Shown here in pieces: positions 52,050 to 60,212 of a stretch of DNA of 64,000 nt. The notes beneath the pieces were generated by a model. The model had not been told where the DNA came from and made no database searches. It worked only from the letters and a program-made list of their open reading frames with translations. The translations under genes were made by a program, and so were the position numbers. The DNA is taken from NCBI GenBank assembly GCA_040772685.1, contig JAXGXQ010000003.1, positions 124,001 to 188,000 of the forward strand, read 5' to 3'. The first letter of the stretch is position 1, and every line of letters starts with the position of its first letter. Source of the DNA: JAXGXQ01 sp040772685 (lineage in GTDB: Bacteria > Bacillota > Clostridia > Saccharofermentanales > UBA5734).

Positions 52050-52571
52050 TTATTCTTCTGCTTTTTCTTCTTTGTTCTTTTTCAGAATCAGTCGGCAATA
52101 AGGTTTGCCTTCGGCTACTGTACCTTCAAGGATGAAGTCAACACCGGGGATACGACTGAACATGCCGCGATCGCCATCCATTGCCACATCGCACATTTTG
52201 GCAATGAGTTCCTCGTCATCGGTCATTTTCTGCCAGCCGGCAACCAGGGGACAATGGTAGAAGTGCTGAATCAGCACATCATCGGTGCTTTCAACAATTT
52301 CTTTTTCAAAAACCTTGGCATTGGGATGGTTCATGAAATATTCCGCCAGTTCTTTCAAGTCTGATTTATCCTTGAAATTCTCCAGCATTTCGTCACCGCG
52401 GAAGCAGCCGCAACGGAAGATAGCCGGGCGGCAGTATTCTTCCCAGTCATGACCGCGCTTTGCGGCTTCATCGTTCATCAAATAAAACCATTCTGCGCGC
52501 TGTTCGATCGCTGAACGCAGGCAATTTGTCATCTTGTCATCTTTAATTTTCGGTTCATTTTGAATAGCCAT
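52050..52571 (-). CDS. L-2-amino-thiazoline-4-carboxylic acid hydrolase family protein
   Basis: 173 residues. Matches the ATC hydrolase family, whose founding members open the ring of L-2-amino-delta2-thiazoline-4-carboxylate to N-carbamoyl-L-cysteine on the way to L-cysteine. Visible: a conserved RPAIFRCGCFRGDEM block, HFYHCPLVAGW (Cys/His pair), and a D-x-G-x-F ending of VAMDGDRGMFSRIPG. The family is broad and annotation-based, so another C-N hydrolase activity is possible. It is soluble, without signal. Ribosome site GGAGG. Its place between importer and cysteine desulfidase genes supports a cysteine-releasing step. Confidence 0.8.
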   Translation of the reverse strand: MAIQNEPKIKDDKMTNCLRSAIEQRAEWFYLMNDEAAKRGHDWEEYCRPAIFRCGCFRGDEMLENFKDKSDLKELAEYFMNHPNAKVFEKEIVESTDDVLIQHFYHCPLVAGWQKMTDDEELIAKMCDVAMDGDRGMFSRIPGVDFILEGTVAEGKPYCRLILKKNKEEKAEE

Positions 52572-52619
52572 TATATTACCTCCAATAGCCTGTCTTTAAT
52601 ACTAATTGTAATTGCTTGC

Positions 52620-53333
52620 TTATACTCCGCCTAGATAAGCCTCCTTCACTTTTTGATTATTGCACAGCTCCAGACCTGGACCTGATAAGCTGATACGTCC
52701 TGTTTCCAGACAATAGCCATAATCTGAAATCTGCAGGGCGACTCGGGCGTTTTGCTCCACCAAAAGGATTGTTGTTCCCATTTCATTAATCCGTTTAATC
52801 AACTGGAATATTTCTTTAATGATCATTGGCGCCAAACCAAGGCTGGGCTCGTCGAGCATCAACAGTCTGGGGTTGCCCATTAAAGCCCGGCCCACGGCAA
52901 GCATCTGCTGCTCGCCGCCGGATAGTGTGCCCGCGCTCTGCTTTTCACGCTCTTTCAAGATTGGAAAAAGCTCAAACACAGTTGCCATTGTATCTTTTAC
53001 CTGATCCTTGGACTTAACAGTAAGAGCACCAAGTTTCAGGTTTTCTAATACAGACATGCGCGGAAAAACCTGTCGGCCTTCTGGAGAAAGGATTATTCCG
53101 CTTTTGACAATATAATCTGATGGTTTATTGGTTATATCATTGCCTTCAAAGGTAATTTTACCCTTTTTGGCTTTAAGCAGCCCGGAAATTGTTTTCATCG
53201 TTGTAGTCTTGCCGGCGCCGTTCGCACCAATCAAGGTCACGATACTGCCTTTTTCAACATTAAGGTCAATACCTTTAAGCGCTTTGACATGGCCATAACT
53301 AACTTCCAGGCCTTCGATGGTCAAGAAGGACAT
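52620..53333 (-). CDS. livF: LIV-type ABC importer ATPase, LivF
   Basis: 237 residues, cytoplasmic ATPase. Walker A GANGAGKTTTMK, Q-loop region LSPEGRQVFPRMSVLENL, signature LSGGEQQML, Walker B LLMLDEPSLGLAP, and switch His replaced in the LLVEQN form typical of LivF. Couples ATP hydrolysis to uptake together with LivG and the two permeases. Its ribosome site AAGGAGG overlaps the end of livG. The substrate is set by the binding protein, not known here; the setting suggests a sulfur amino acid or derivative. Confidence 0.95.
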   Translation of the reverse strand: MSFLTIEGLEVSYGHVKALKGIDLNVEKGSIVTLIGANGAGKTTTMKTISGLLKAKKGKITFEGNDITNKPSDYIVKSGIILSPEGRQVFPRMSVLENLKLGALTVKSKDQVKDTMATVFELFPILKEREKQSAGTLSGGEQQMLAVGRALMGNPRLLMLDEPSLGLAPMIIKEIFQLIKRINEMGTTILLVEQNARVALQISDYGYCLETGRISLSGPGLELCNNQKVKEAYLGGV

Positions 53334-53334
53334 G

Positions 53335-54099
53335 TTATACCTCCTTGCCTAGATAGGCATCGATGACGTCGTTGTTCATGCGGATCTCCTCTGGTTTGCC
53401 TTCAGCAATCAGTAAGCCGTGGTTTTGCACGTAGATTTTCTCACAGATATTCATTACCAGCTTCATGTCGTGCTCAATCAGGAAGATTGTGTAGCCAAGT
53501 TTTTTCAAGCTCCTAATGAAGTCCATCAGCTCGTTGGTTTCTTGTTCATTCATACCTGCTGCAGGCTCATCAAGCAGTAGCAGTCTAGCCCCGGTTGCCA
53601 TCGCCCGGACAATTTCCAGCCGACGCTGTGAACCATAAGGCAAACTGCCAGCTTTATCATCCGCGTATTCTGCCAGGCCGGCCAGTTCCAGAAGTTCAAG
53701 GCTTCTATCAACCGACTCTTTTTCGGCAGCGTTGCGTCTTGGCAATCTGAAAGCAGCACTGAATAAATCAGAATTCGTACAGGGATGATACCCGATCTGG
53801 ACGTTCTCCAGCACCGACAGGTTATTGAAAAGCCGAATATTTTGAAATGTTCTGGCAATTCCAACCTTGGTTATCTGATGAATTTTTTTGCCGGTAATTT
53901 TTTTATCCATAAAGAAGACATCGCCTTCAGTTGGATTATAGATGCCGGTTATGACGTTGAAAATCGTTGTTTTCCCGGCTCCGTTTGGGCCGATTAAGCC
54001 AACTATTTCGTTATCTGAAACTTGTATGTTGACTCCTGAAACAGCCAGAAGTCCACCAAATCTTTGTGTTATGTCGGAAAGCTTAAGCATGGTGCTCAT
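53335..54099 (-). CDS. livG: LIV-type ABC importer ATPase, LivG
   Basis: 254 residues. Walker A GPNGAGKTTIFN, GIARTFQNIRLFNNLSVLENV, signature LPYGSQRRLEI (LivG-type rather than LSGGQ), Walker B LLLLDEPAAGMN, and switch FLIEHDMKLV. N-terminal residues 1-15 match FGGLLAVSGVNIQV start. Ribosome site GAGGTAAT. Stop overlaps the ribosome site of livF, and it lies 28 bases after livM. Confidence 0.95.
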   Translation of the reverse strand: MSTMLKLSDITQRFGGLLAVSGVNIQVSDNEIVGLIGPNGAGKTTIFNVITGIYNPTEGDVFFMDKKITGKKIHQITKVGIARTFQNIRLFNNLSVLENVQIGYHPCTNSDLFSAAFRLPRRNAAEKESVDRSLELLELAGLAEYADDKAGSLPYGSQRRLEIVRAMATGARLLLLDEPAAGMNEQETNELMDFIRSLKKLGYTIFLIEHDMKLVMNICEKIYVQNHGLLIAEGKPEEIRMNNDVIDAYLGKEV

Positions 54100-54127
54100 G
54101 ATATTACCTCGTTCCGGGGCTGATTAT

Positions 54128-55144
54128 TCATACCATTTCATCCGTTGGACTGGATGTATTAACAGCAGATGGCGGCGCAAACTTTTTCTTTATCCCCAAT
54201 AGCTGGTATAGAGTTACTCTGCCCAGCAGACCCTGTGGACGCAGGATCATCATAAAGGTTAATGCCAGACCGTAGAATAGCATGCGGGCTTCTGCAAGGC
54301 CTCTCAGCAGTTCCGGAATGATCGACAGCAACAGCGCGCCGATTACACTTCCCGGCAGGCTGCCAAGACCACCCAAGATTACCATGCTGAGTATGGTCAG
54401 CGACTGGTCAAAGTTAAAGGAGCTGGGGTCAATAAACAACATGTAGTGGGCGTAGAACGCCCCCATTAAGCCGGCAAAAGCAGCGCTAATGGTGAAAGTC
54501 ATGACTTTATAGCGAAAAACGTTTACTCCCATGGCAGCTGCGGCAATAGAATCTTCCCGCACCGACATGATTGCTCTGCCAACATGAGAATTAAGGATAT
54601 TGGCTATGATCACGCCTATAATTGCGACCAGGATCAGACACAGGTAGTAATAGGAGGCAACTGATTTAATCTGAATTCCAAAAATATTCGGCCGGTTGAT
54701 ACCTGTTATCCCCATAGGACCGCGGGTCAGTGAAACCCAGTTCAGTTCGACAATTCGCACTATTTCACAGAAGCCAAGCGTGACAATGGAAAGGTAGGAA
54801 CCGCTGAGATGCAATGCCGGTATACCCAGAAGCATGCCGAAAAAAGCGGAAACCAGCATAGCCAGTAAGGCTGTGACCAGGAAGGGTAATTCCAGGCGTT
54901 CTGAAAGGATAGCGGAAGTATAGGCGCCTATTCCAAGAAACGCTGCGTGTCCTAGCGAGACCTGTCCCAGAAAGCCTGTGACAAAGTTCAGACTGAAACT
55001 AAGGCCTACATACATCAGACTTAGTGTTCCCATGCGGACAATGTATTGGTTTTTTACAACCAGCGGGAATACCAACGTTATAATTGCCAGTACCGCCAGA
55101 AAACCTATTTTGCCCCGGGTTGATGCCTTGTTCAATATCTTCAT
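54128..55144 (-). CDS. livM: LIV-type ABC importer permease, LivM
   Basis: 338 residues with about eight to ten membrane segments. Conserved LivM features: SLNFVTGFLGQVSLGHAAFLGIGAY split into FVTGFLGQVSLGHAAFLG, and the cytoplasmic EAA-like loop with RAIMSVREDSIAAAAMGVN, where it meets the ATPases. A short C-terminal hydrophilic tail follows the GLLGRV segment. Ribosome site AAGGTG overlaps the stop of livH, with 4 bases between them. Confidence 0.94.
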   Translation of the reverse strand: MKILNKASTRGKIGFLAVLAIITLVFPLVVKNQYIVRMGTLSLMYVGLSFSLNFVTGFLGQVSLGHAAFLGIGAYTSAILSERLELPFLVTALLAMLVSAFFGMLLGIPALHLSGSYLSIVTLGFCEIVRIVELNWVSLTRGPMGITGINRPNIFGIQIKSVASYYYLCLILVAIIGVIIANILNSHVGRAIMSVREDSIAAAAMGVNVFRYKVMTFTISAAFAGLMGAFYAHYMLFIDPSSFNFDQSLTILSMVILGGLGSLPGSVIGALLLSIIPELLRGLAEARMLFYGLALTFMMILRPQGLLGRVTLYQLLGIKKKFAPPSAVNTSSPTDEMV

Positions 55145-55148
55145 TCCA

Positions 55149-56024
55149 TCACACCTTCATAACATTCTTTTTGCCAAGCAAGCCAGTCGGTTTTATCAGT
55201 AAAACAATTATCAGAATGATAAATGCAACTGCGTCTTTGTAACCGGAACTGATATACCCTGCGAATAAGGACTCGATCACGCCGATGGACAGACCGCCAA
55301 TAACAGCGCCCGGAAGTATGCCAATTCCACCAAGGACAGCGGACGCAAACGTTTTCATGCCCACTGTAAAACCCATCGTTAAGTCGACGTTGCCATAGTA
55401 CATGCCAACCATTATGCCGGCGACTGCTGCCAACGCGCTGCCCAGGAAAAAGGTAAACGTGATTATAGTATCTACATTTATCCCCATAAGCCTTGCAGCT
55501 TCTTCATTTTGCGATATTGCCCGCATGGATGAGCCGATTTTGCTTTTATAGACCAGTAGAGAGGTCAGAACCATTAGAACCAGTAAAAGAACCAGCGTGA
55601 ATATTTGCAGATAGGAGATAACAGCGTTAGCAACTCTGATTCTGCCGGTCAAAATAACTTGTGGGTAAACCATCGGTTCCGAACCAAAAATCAGGAAAAT
55701 GATATTTTGCAGAACGGTTGAAAGACCAATTGTACATATCAGGTAAGAAACACGGGAAGCACCTCTGCGTCTCATGGGCAGGAGCGCAAACCGGTCAATC
55801 GATATACCAAACAAGCCGCATAGGCCGATTGCAGTTACAAAAGCGGCTGGGACGTTTACGAATTTGCTTAAGACTACGGCAGCAAGGTAAGCTCCGAACA
55901 TAAAGACAGAGCTGTGAGAAAAATTGACTAGTTCCAGAACGCCAAACACCAAGGTATAGCCGATCGCGACCAGTGCATATGAGCTGCCAATTGTGAGTCC
56001 ATTAATTAATTGCTGTAAAAACAT
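55149..56024 (-). CDS. livH: LIV-type ABC importer permease, LivH
   Basis: 291 residues with about eight membrane segments. Characteristic N-terminus (LQQLINGLTIGSSYALVAIG, GYTLVFGVLELVNFSHS), the coupling loop GSSMRAISQNEEAARLMGIN, and the C-terminal FASAVLGGIGILPGAVIGG. Forms the membrane channel with LivM. Downstream of the binding-protein gene by 87 bases. Ribosome site CAGGTG is weak. Confidence 0.94.
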   Translation of the reverse strand: MFLQQLINGLTIGSSYALVAIGYTLVFGVLELVNFSHSSVFMFGAYLAAVVLSKFVNVPAAFVTAIGLCGLFGISIDRFALLPMRRRGASRVSYLICTIGLSTVLQNIIFLIFGSEPMVYPQVILTGRIRVANAVISYLQIFTLVLLLVLMVLTSLLVYKSKIGSSMRAISQNEEAARLMGINVDTIITFTFFLGSALAAVAGIMVGMYYGNVDLTMGFTVGMKTFASAVLGGIGILPGAVIGGLSIGVIESLFAGYISSGYKDAVAFIILIIVLLIKPTGLLGKKNVMKV

Positions 56025-56111
56025 GGAACACCTGCTTATCTGTGCCGACCGGCGGTATCAGCCTTTGATACTGACTGATACCGCCCGTTCAACTTACATA
56101 TACTTTCGGTA

Positions 56112-57356
56112 TTATTTCAGTTCGGGTTGATCAAAGAAGTCGAAGGTTGAGTTATCAGCACTCGGAACTGCGATGTAGAATTCGCGTGTTACATTACGGT
56201 CAGCTTCCAGAGTGAATTTGCCGCTGATAGCATCATCAAAGTTCTTATGACTCAACAGTTCTGCTTTGAGGCTGTCTGAATCTGTCTTTTTGGCGCTGTC
56301 CATGGCCAGGGTTAACATGTAAACGGCGTCGTAGGCACGGACGATCATGTTGTCGATATCAACTTTGTATCTTTCCTGTACCAGTTTTCTGAATGCCTGC
56401 AGCTTGGGATCCGGATTGTCAAGGATGAAGGAAGTGACCCATCTGGCGTCTTTAGAAGCTTCCTGTCCGGCCAGTTCCAGAGTTTCAGTTTTGAATGAAG
56501 ATGAAGAGACGAATACTTTGATGTCAATGTCCAGATCTTTAATTTGGCGCATGATCTGGCCGGCTTCGTTGTACTGGCAAATCAGATAAATAGTATCGGC
56601 GTCAGCCTGCTTAATTTTGGTAAGAATCGGGGAGAAGTCTTTAGTCTGACCGATAATAAACGGTTCGTTTGCTACCAGTTCCATGCCCTGAGCGGCAACT
56701 TCTTTCTTGAAAGCGTCGTCCAGTGAAAGACCCCAGTCATTATTGGTATAGATAGCGGCGATTTTTTTGGAGTCCCATTTCTGAGCGCAATACTTGGCCA
56801 CAAACTGGCCTTCTGTGCTGTTGACATGTGACAAGCGGAAGGTGTAATCGAAATTTTTAACGTAATCGGCGTGTGAAACGCTTGGTGAGATCGTCAGGAT
56901 TTTCTCTTCGTCGAGAACCTCAGCCATGGCCATGCCGCAGGTTGAGGAGAAGGGGCCGATAACAGCAAGATAATCGCCGTCTGCGACAATCCTGTTGGCG
57001 ATATTAACAGCTTCCTTAGGGTCGTTCTTATCATCAAAAACTGTCAGTTCGATTTTTGCGCCATTAAAAGCGCCTTTTTTGTTGTACTCTTCGAGGTAGA
57101 GTTCGATACCGCGTTTGAACTGGTTGCCATACTGGGCAGAGTCACCTGTCATCGGTGCGATCAGAGCCAGTTTCATTGGTTCACTCGCCTTCGCGGTTGT
57201 GCCGGCAGTTGTTGAACCGGGCGCACCTGTGGTTGATGCTGTTGTACCTGCTGTTGTGCCTGCGGTTGTTGTAGCGGCTGAGCCGCAGCCAACGAGCACA
57301 AGAGCGAGAATCAGGGAAATACTGACTAAACTGAACCATTTTTTCAAATTTCTCAC
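56112..57356 (-). CDS. LIV-type substrate-binding lipoprotein
   Basis: 414 residues. Signal peptide with lipobox LVGC (Cys24), then an unusual Thr/Ala/Gly linker (residues about 27-57, repeated TTAGTTAG units) that spaces the domain from the membrane. From residue 60 it is a periplasmic-binding type I fold: LALIAPMTGDSAQYG, VFDDKNDPKEAVNIANRI, VIGPFSSTCGMAMAEVL and IAAIYTNNDWG. Ligands are classically branched-chain amino acids but vary widely in this family. GTG start behind GGAGG. Located between ridA and livH. Confidence 0.93.
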   Translation of the reverse strand: MRNLKKWFSLVSISLILALVLVGCGSAATTTAGTTAGTTASTTGAPGSTTAGTTAKASEPMKLALIAPMTGDSAQYGNQFKRGIELYLEEYNKKGAFNGAKIELTVFDDKNDPKEAVNIANRIVADGDYLAVIGPFSSTCGMAMAEVLDEEKILTISPSVSHADYVKNFDYTFRLSHVNSTEGQFVAKYCAQKWDSKKIAAIYTNNDWGLSLDDAFKKEVAAQGMELVANEPFIIGQTKDFSPILTKIKQADADTIYLICQYNEAGQIMRQIKDLDIDIKVFVSSSSFKTETLELAGQEASKDARWVTSFILDNPDPKLQAFRKLVQERYKVDIDNMIVRAYDAVYMLTLAMDSAKKTDSDSLKAELLSHKNFDDAISGKFTLEADRNVTREFYIAVPSADNSTFDFFDQPELK

Positions 57357-57474
57357 GTTTTTTCCTCCAATTTTTTAGTCTCACCATGATGATTGACAGT
57401 TAACCAGTTGTTATCTGGTTGGCGGAGACTTCGGCTGTTTCCAGCTTCAGTCAGCAATGGGTGTTTGTTTTTGA

Positions 57475-57855
57475 TTACAGCTTCGTGTAAGCAACAGCGT
57501 CAATTTCTATTAACGAGCCTCCAGGCAGGGCAGCAACCTGTAAAGCAACTCTGGCCGGTAATTGCCCCGGGAAATAAGACTTGTATACTTCATTCACCTG
57601 GGTCAGATGGTTAATGTCCGAAAGATAAATGGTCACTTTGATAATGTTATCGCTGGTCAGGCCTTCAGCTTCGATTATCTGCATTATGTTTTTGATTGAC
57701 TGATGAGCCTGCAATGAAATATCTGTCTCCATCTGGCCTGTCACACTGTCAATGGGCAGTTGTCCTGACACATACAAGAATTCGCCTGCCCGCCTCGCTT
57801 TCGCATATGGGGGAGAAACTCTGTTGAGTTGATCTTGAGCAGAGAAGGCAGCCAC
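57475..57855 (-). CDS. ridA: RidA-family enamine/imine deaminase
   Basis: 126 residues, the standard length. RidA hydrolyses 2-aminoacrylate, the reactive product of cysteine or serine elimination, to pyruvate and ammonia. Seen: SPPYAKARRAGEFLYVSGQLPID, with VSGQLPID, then the conserved Arg in LPARVALQVAALPGGSLIEID. GTG start; its AAAGGAGG ribosome site is inside the last codons of the regulator gene, with 3 bases between stop and start. Co-occurrence with a cysteine desulfidase-family gene in one operon fits clean-up of aminoacrylate. Confidence 0.93.
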   Translation of the reverse strand: MAAFSAQDQLNRVSPPYAKARRAGEFLYVSGQLPIDSVTGQMETDISLQAHQSIKNIMQIIEAEGLTSDNIIKVTIYLSDINHLTQVNEVYKSYFPGQLPARVALQVAALPGGSLIEIDAVAYTKL

Positions 57856-57858
57856 TGA

Positions 57859-58491
57859 CTAATCCTCCTTTCTGATTTTATTCAGATACCGGTAAATTGA
57901 GGCTTCAGAAGCTTTCAGCTTAGAAGCAACTTTACTGACAGACCCTTTCATCAGAAAAACCCCATTTTGGTAAAGCTCATTGATTATTTCCAATTTTTCC
58001 GATTGCGAGAATCTCTCGGGTAGCAGGTTATACCGCTCAATCGCTGATTGAATGCATTCTTCAGTTACTTCATCAACTGTCCGGCCCAATAACTCCAGAG
58101 AATTTTCCCCGGATTCATTTCTCATGCAGTCGGCAAGTGTGTTGCAGCTTTCACATTTTGTCATGTCACTATTAACGCAAAGCATGCCAACAACCTGCTG
58201 CTGTTCGTTGCGGATAATAAAAGAAGATGCTTTCAGGGTCTTACCATTAAGCGACAAGCTGTGATAGTTAACCAGATAATCCTTTTGCGCAAAAGAGGCG
58301 TCATTCATAATCTTCAAGGCCAGATTTGTTGCAGGTGCGCCCAGGCTTCTTTCACTGACATGTCCATTTCTGATAGCGACCACAGAATGTTCAATATTGG
58401 AAAAATCATGCAAAACGATTTCGACATTTTCGCCAACAATCTCTGCCAGGAAATTCACAAGCGGTAAATACTGTTTAATAACCGAGTTCAT
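57859..58491 (-). CDS. YheO/DauR-type regulator (PAS-like plus HTH)
   Basis: 210 residues. Residues about 10-120 match the YheO-like PAS domain (LAEIVGENVEIVLHDFSN, SFIIRNEQQQVVGMLCVN). Residues about 150-208 match the associated helix-turn-helix (FSQSEKLEIINELYQNGVFLMKG, SKVASKLKASEASIYRYLNKI). Such proteins control local amino-acid catabolism, for example DauR for D-arginine. A middle CESCNTLADC cluster (C-x2-C-x6-C) could bind metal or sense redox. Start at ATG 58491 behind TTGGAG; the TTG at 58503 is part of that site. First gene of the operon, downstream of a strong promoter and an inverted repeat. Confidence 0.88.
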   Translation of the reverse strand: MNSVIKQYLPLVNFLAEIVGENVEIVLHDFSNIEHSVVAIRNGHVSERSLGAPATNLALKIMNDASFAQKDYLVNYHSLSLNGKTLKASSFIIRNEQQQVVGMLCVNSDMTKCESCNTLADCMRNESGENSLELLGRTVDEVTEECIQSAIERYNLLPERFSQSEKLEIINELYQNGVFLMKGSVSKVASKLKASEASIYRYLNKIRKED

Positions 58492-58556
58492 GATTTTCTC
58501 CAAAATAACATTTATTAAATATGTGGTAGATTAAATATACGATGTTAATAGTCTGG

Positions 58557-58607
58557 TAATAAATTATCATCTAAGTGAAAATTATTTATTATGATAATAA
58601 TTTATTA
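58557..58607. promoter_or_regulatory. Inverted repeat, possible operator
   Basis: TAATAAATTATCAT (58557-58570) and ATGATAATAATTTATTA (58591-58607) are complementary apart from a 3-base insertion. The repeat starts at the -10 element and lies in the early transcribed region, a natural place for autoregulation by the YheO-like protein. Confidence 0.5.
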
Positions 58608-58634
58608 TTATACAGACATATAACCAACCGTCAA
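58607..58634 (-). promoter_or_regulatory. Promoter of the regulator-ridA-liv operon
   Basis: On the minus strand: TTGACG (58634-58629), a 16-base spacer, TATAAT (58612-58607). The best sigma-A match in this part of the window. It leaves a leader of about 110 bases before the ATG. Confidence 0.82.
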
Positions 58635-58804
58635 GTAAAAATTCAAATATTTTTGTACATAATATAAGTAATATGATCATAAATCCGACATTTCTTGTAG
58701 GAATTTAGCCAATGTCGAATTCATTGCATAAAAAGAGCAACAAGCTGATAATACTGTTTTCTTAAGATTTCAGATACCAGCTTTAATTTTTGATTTTGAC
58801 GAAT

Positions 58805-59980
58805 TTAAAGCTGTGCCATCGCGGCTTGTAACTGAGTAAAGGCATGCACCAACAGTTCTCGTGGGCAGGCAATATTCAGGCGTTCAAAAGAGTCTCCCTC
58901 CTGGCCAAAACCAATGCCGCTGTTAAGCCAGAGGCCGGCTTTATGCAAAAGAAATTTTTCGCGTTCTGCCGCATTAGAGAACAGATCGCCAAAATCAAGC
59001 CAGAGCAAATAAGTGCCTTCCGGTTCAACGAGCCGGATCTGCGGCAGTTTTTGCTGGATAAATCCGCGCACAAAGGCGAGATTCCCTTCCAGATACAAAA
59101 GCAGCTCATCGAGCCAATCTGCACCCTGTTCATATGCAGTTTGACAAGCAACAAGCCCCATTGTATTCACGGCATTAACGCCGCCATGATGCATTTCGTT
59201 AACGAAAGCTGAGCGTAATTCCGGCTTAGCGATGAAAATATTCGAAATCTGCAGACCGGCAAGGTTAAATGTTTTACTCGGTGCTGTACAGGTTACAATG
59301 TTATCCAGGCAATCTTTATCCACGCAGGCACTCATGATATGGTGCTTGCCACTGTAGACAAAATCCGCATGTATTTCGTCAGAGACAACAATGACCTCAT
59401 ATCTGCGGCAAATTTCAACAATTCTTGCCAGTTCTGTCTGTGTCCAGACCCGTCCGACAGGATTATGCGGACTGCAAAGCATAAAAAGGCGGACATTATT
59501 GGCCTTGATTTTGGCTTCGAAATCAGCGAAATCAATTTCATAACGGCCATCCCGATAAACCAGCGGATTGTTGACCAGTTTGCGTTTATTTTGCCTAACC
59601 AGATTGAACAAGGGTGCGTATACTGGCCGTTGCACCAAAACAGCCTCACCGGGCAGGGTAAAAGCCCGGATAGCCGTGGCTGCGGCGTGTACCACACCCG
59701 GCGATTTAACCAGCCACTCAGCTTCAGGCTGCCAGTTAAAACGACGCCTGAACCAATTGATTACCGCTTCGCTGTAATCAGCTTTAGAATCTGTGTAGCC
59801 GAAAATACCATGCTTACATCTTTCGACCAGAGCGTCAATAACAGCCGGCATGGTGCAAAAGTCCATATCAGCAATCCACAACGGAATGGCAGATACAGGT
59901 TTGCCGCGTTCGGTTGCGAAATCATATTTAATTGAGCAGGTCTTTTTCCGGTTTACCAGTTCATCGAAGTTGTAAAGCAT
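58805..59980 (-). CDS. MalY/PatB-type PLP C-S lyase (cystathionine beta-lyase-like)
   Basis: 391 residues, fold-type I aminotransferase family. PLP lysine in TAPSKTFNLAGLQISN; LCSPHNPVGRVW and EICRRYEVIVVSDEIHADFVY surround the cofactor; IPLWIADMDF at the N-terminus is the MalY/PatB hallmark. MalY-type enzymes split cystathionine and cysteine conjugates, giving thiol, pyruvate and ammonia. ATG 59980 behind GGAGGTAATC; an in-frame ATG five codons upstream overlaps the site. It lies just upstream of the operon on the same strand, before that operon's own promoter, so it shares the sulfur amino acid theme. Confidence 0.92.
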   Translation of the reverse strand: MLYNFDELVNRKKTCSIKYDFATERGKPVSAIPLWIADMDFCTMPAVIDALVERCKHGIFGYTDSKADYSEAVINWFRRRFNWQPEAEWLVKSPGVVHAAATAIRAFTLPGEAVLVQRPVYAPLFNLVRQNKRKLVNNPLVYRDGRYEIDFADFEAKIKANNVRLFMLCSPHNPVGRVWTQTELARIVEICRRYEVIVVSDEIHADFVYSGKHHIMSACVDKDCLDNIVTCTAPSKTFNLAGLQISNIFIAKPELRSAFVNEMHHGGVNAVNTMGLVACQTAYEQGADWLDELLLYLEGNLAFVRGFIQQKLPQIRLVEPEGTYLLWLDFGDLFSNAAEREKFLLHKAGLWLNSGIGFGQEGDSFERLNIACPRELLVHAFTQLQAAMAQL

Positions 59981-60120
59981 GATTACCTCCGGCATGTGTT
60001 CTTCATTTGTTGATTTTGCTCCATAACAGCCAGCCGGGCAAAATCGGCAAGCTATATGCAGTACTCAAACCAATGATACTCAATAATTATGCTAAACTGT
60101 AATTCAAATTGAAATTCCAG

Positions 60121-60144
60121 AATGATGATAATAATGATGATAAT
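60121..60144 (+). repeat. Perfect 12-bp tandem duplication
   Basis: AATGATGATAAT occurs twice head to tail (60121-60132, 60133-60144), followed by AAGG. It lies 69 bases before the FNR-like gene, in the divergent promoter region shared with the MalY-type gene. The repeated block could be an operator pair or a simple slippage product. Confidence 0.7.
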
Positions 60145-60212
60145 AAGGTTGGCAGGCACTTTGGAAGTTAATCTGATTTGCAGGTAGATACCAAGATAAC
60201 GAGGCGGCAGAA

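Larger units (their letters stand above)
58492..58804. other. Promoter-operator region of the operon
   Basis: 313 A/T-rich bases between the MalY-type gene and the regulator. It contains the strong minus-strand promoter at 58607-58634, the inverted repeat at 58557-58607, and a CGACATT...AATGTCG inverted repeat (58686-58692 and 58711-58717) that may be the tail hairpin of the MalY-type gene or a second regulatory site. No small gene seen. Confidence 0.6.

Noticed and set aside
57190..57290. Repetitive Thr/Ala/Gly codons in the binding lipoprotein as a phase-variation switch
   Set aside because: The repeat units are mainly multiples of three bases, so changes would lengthen the linker rather than shift the frame.
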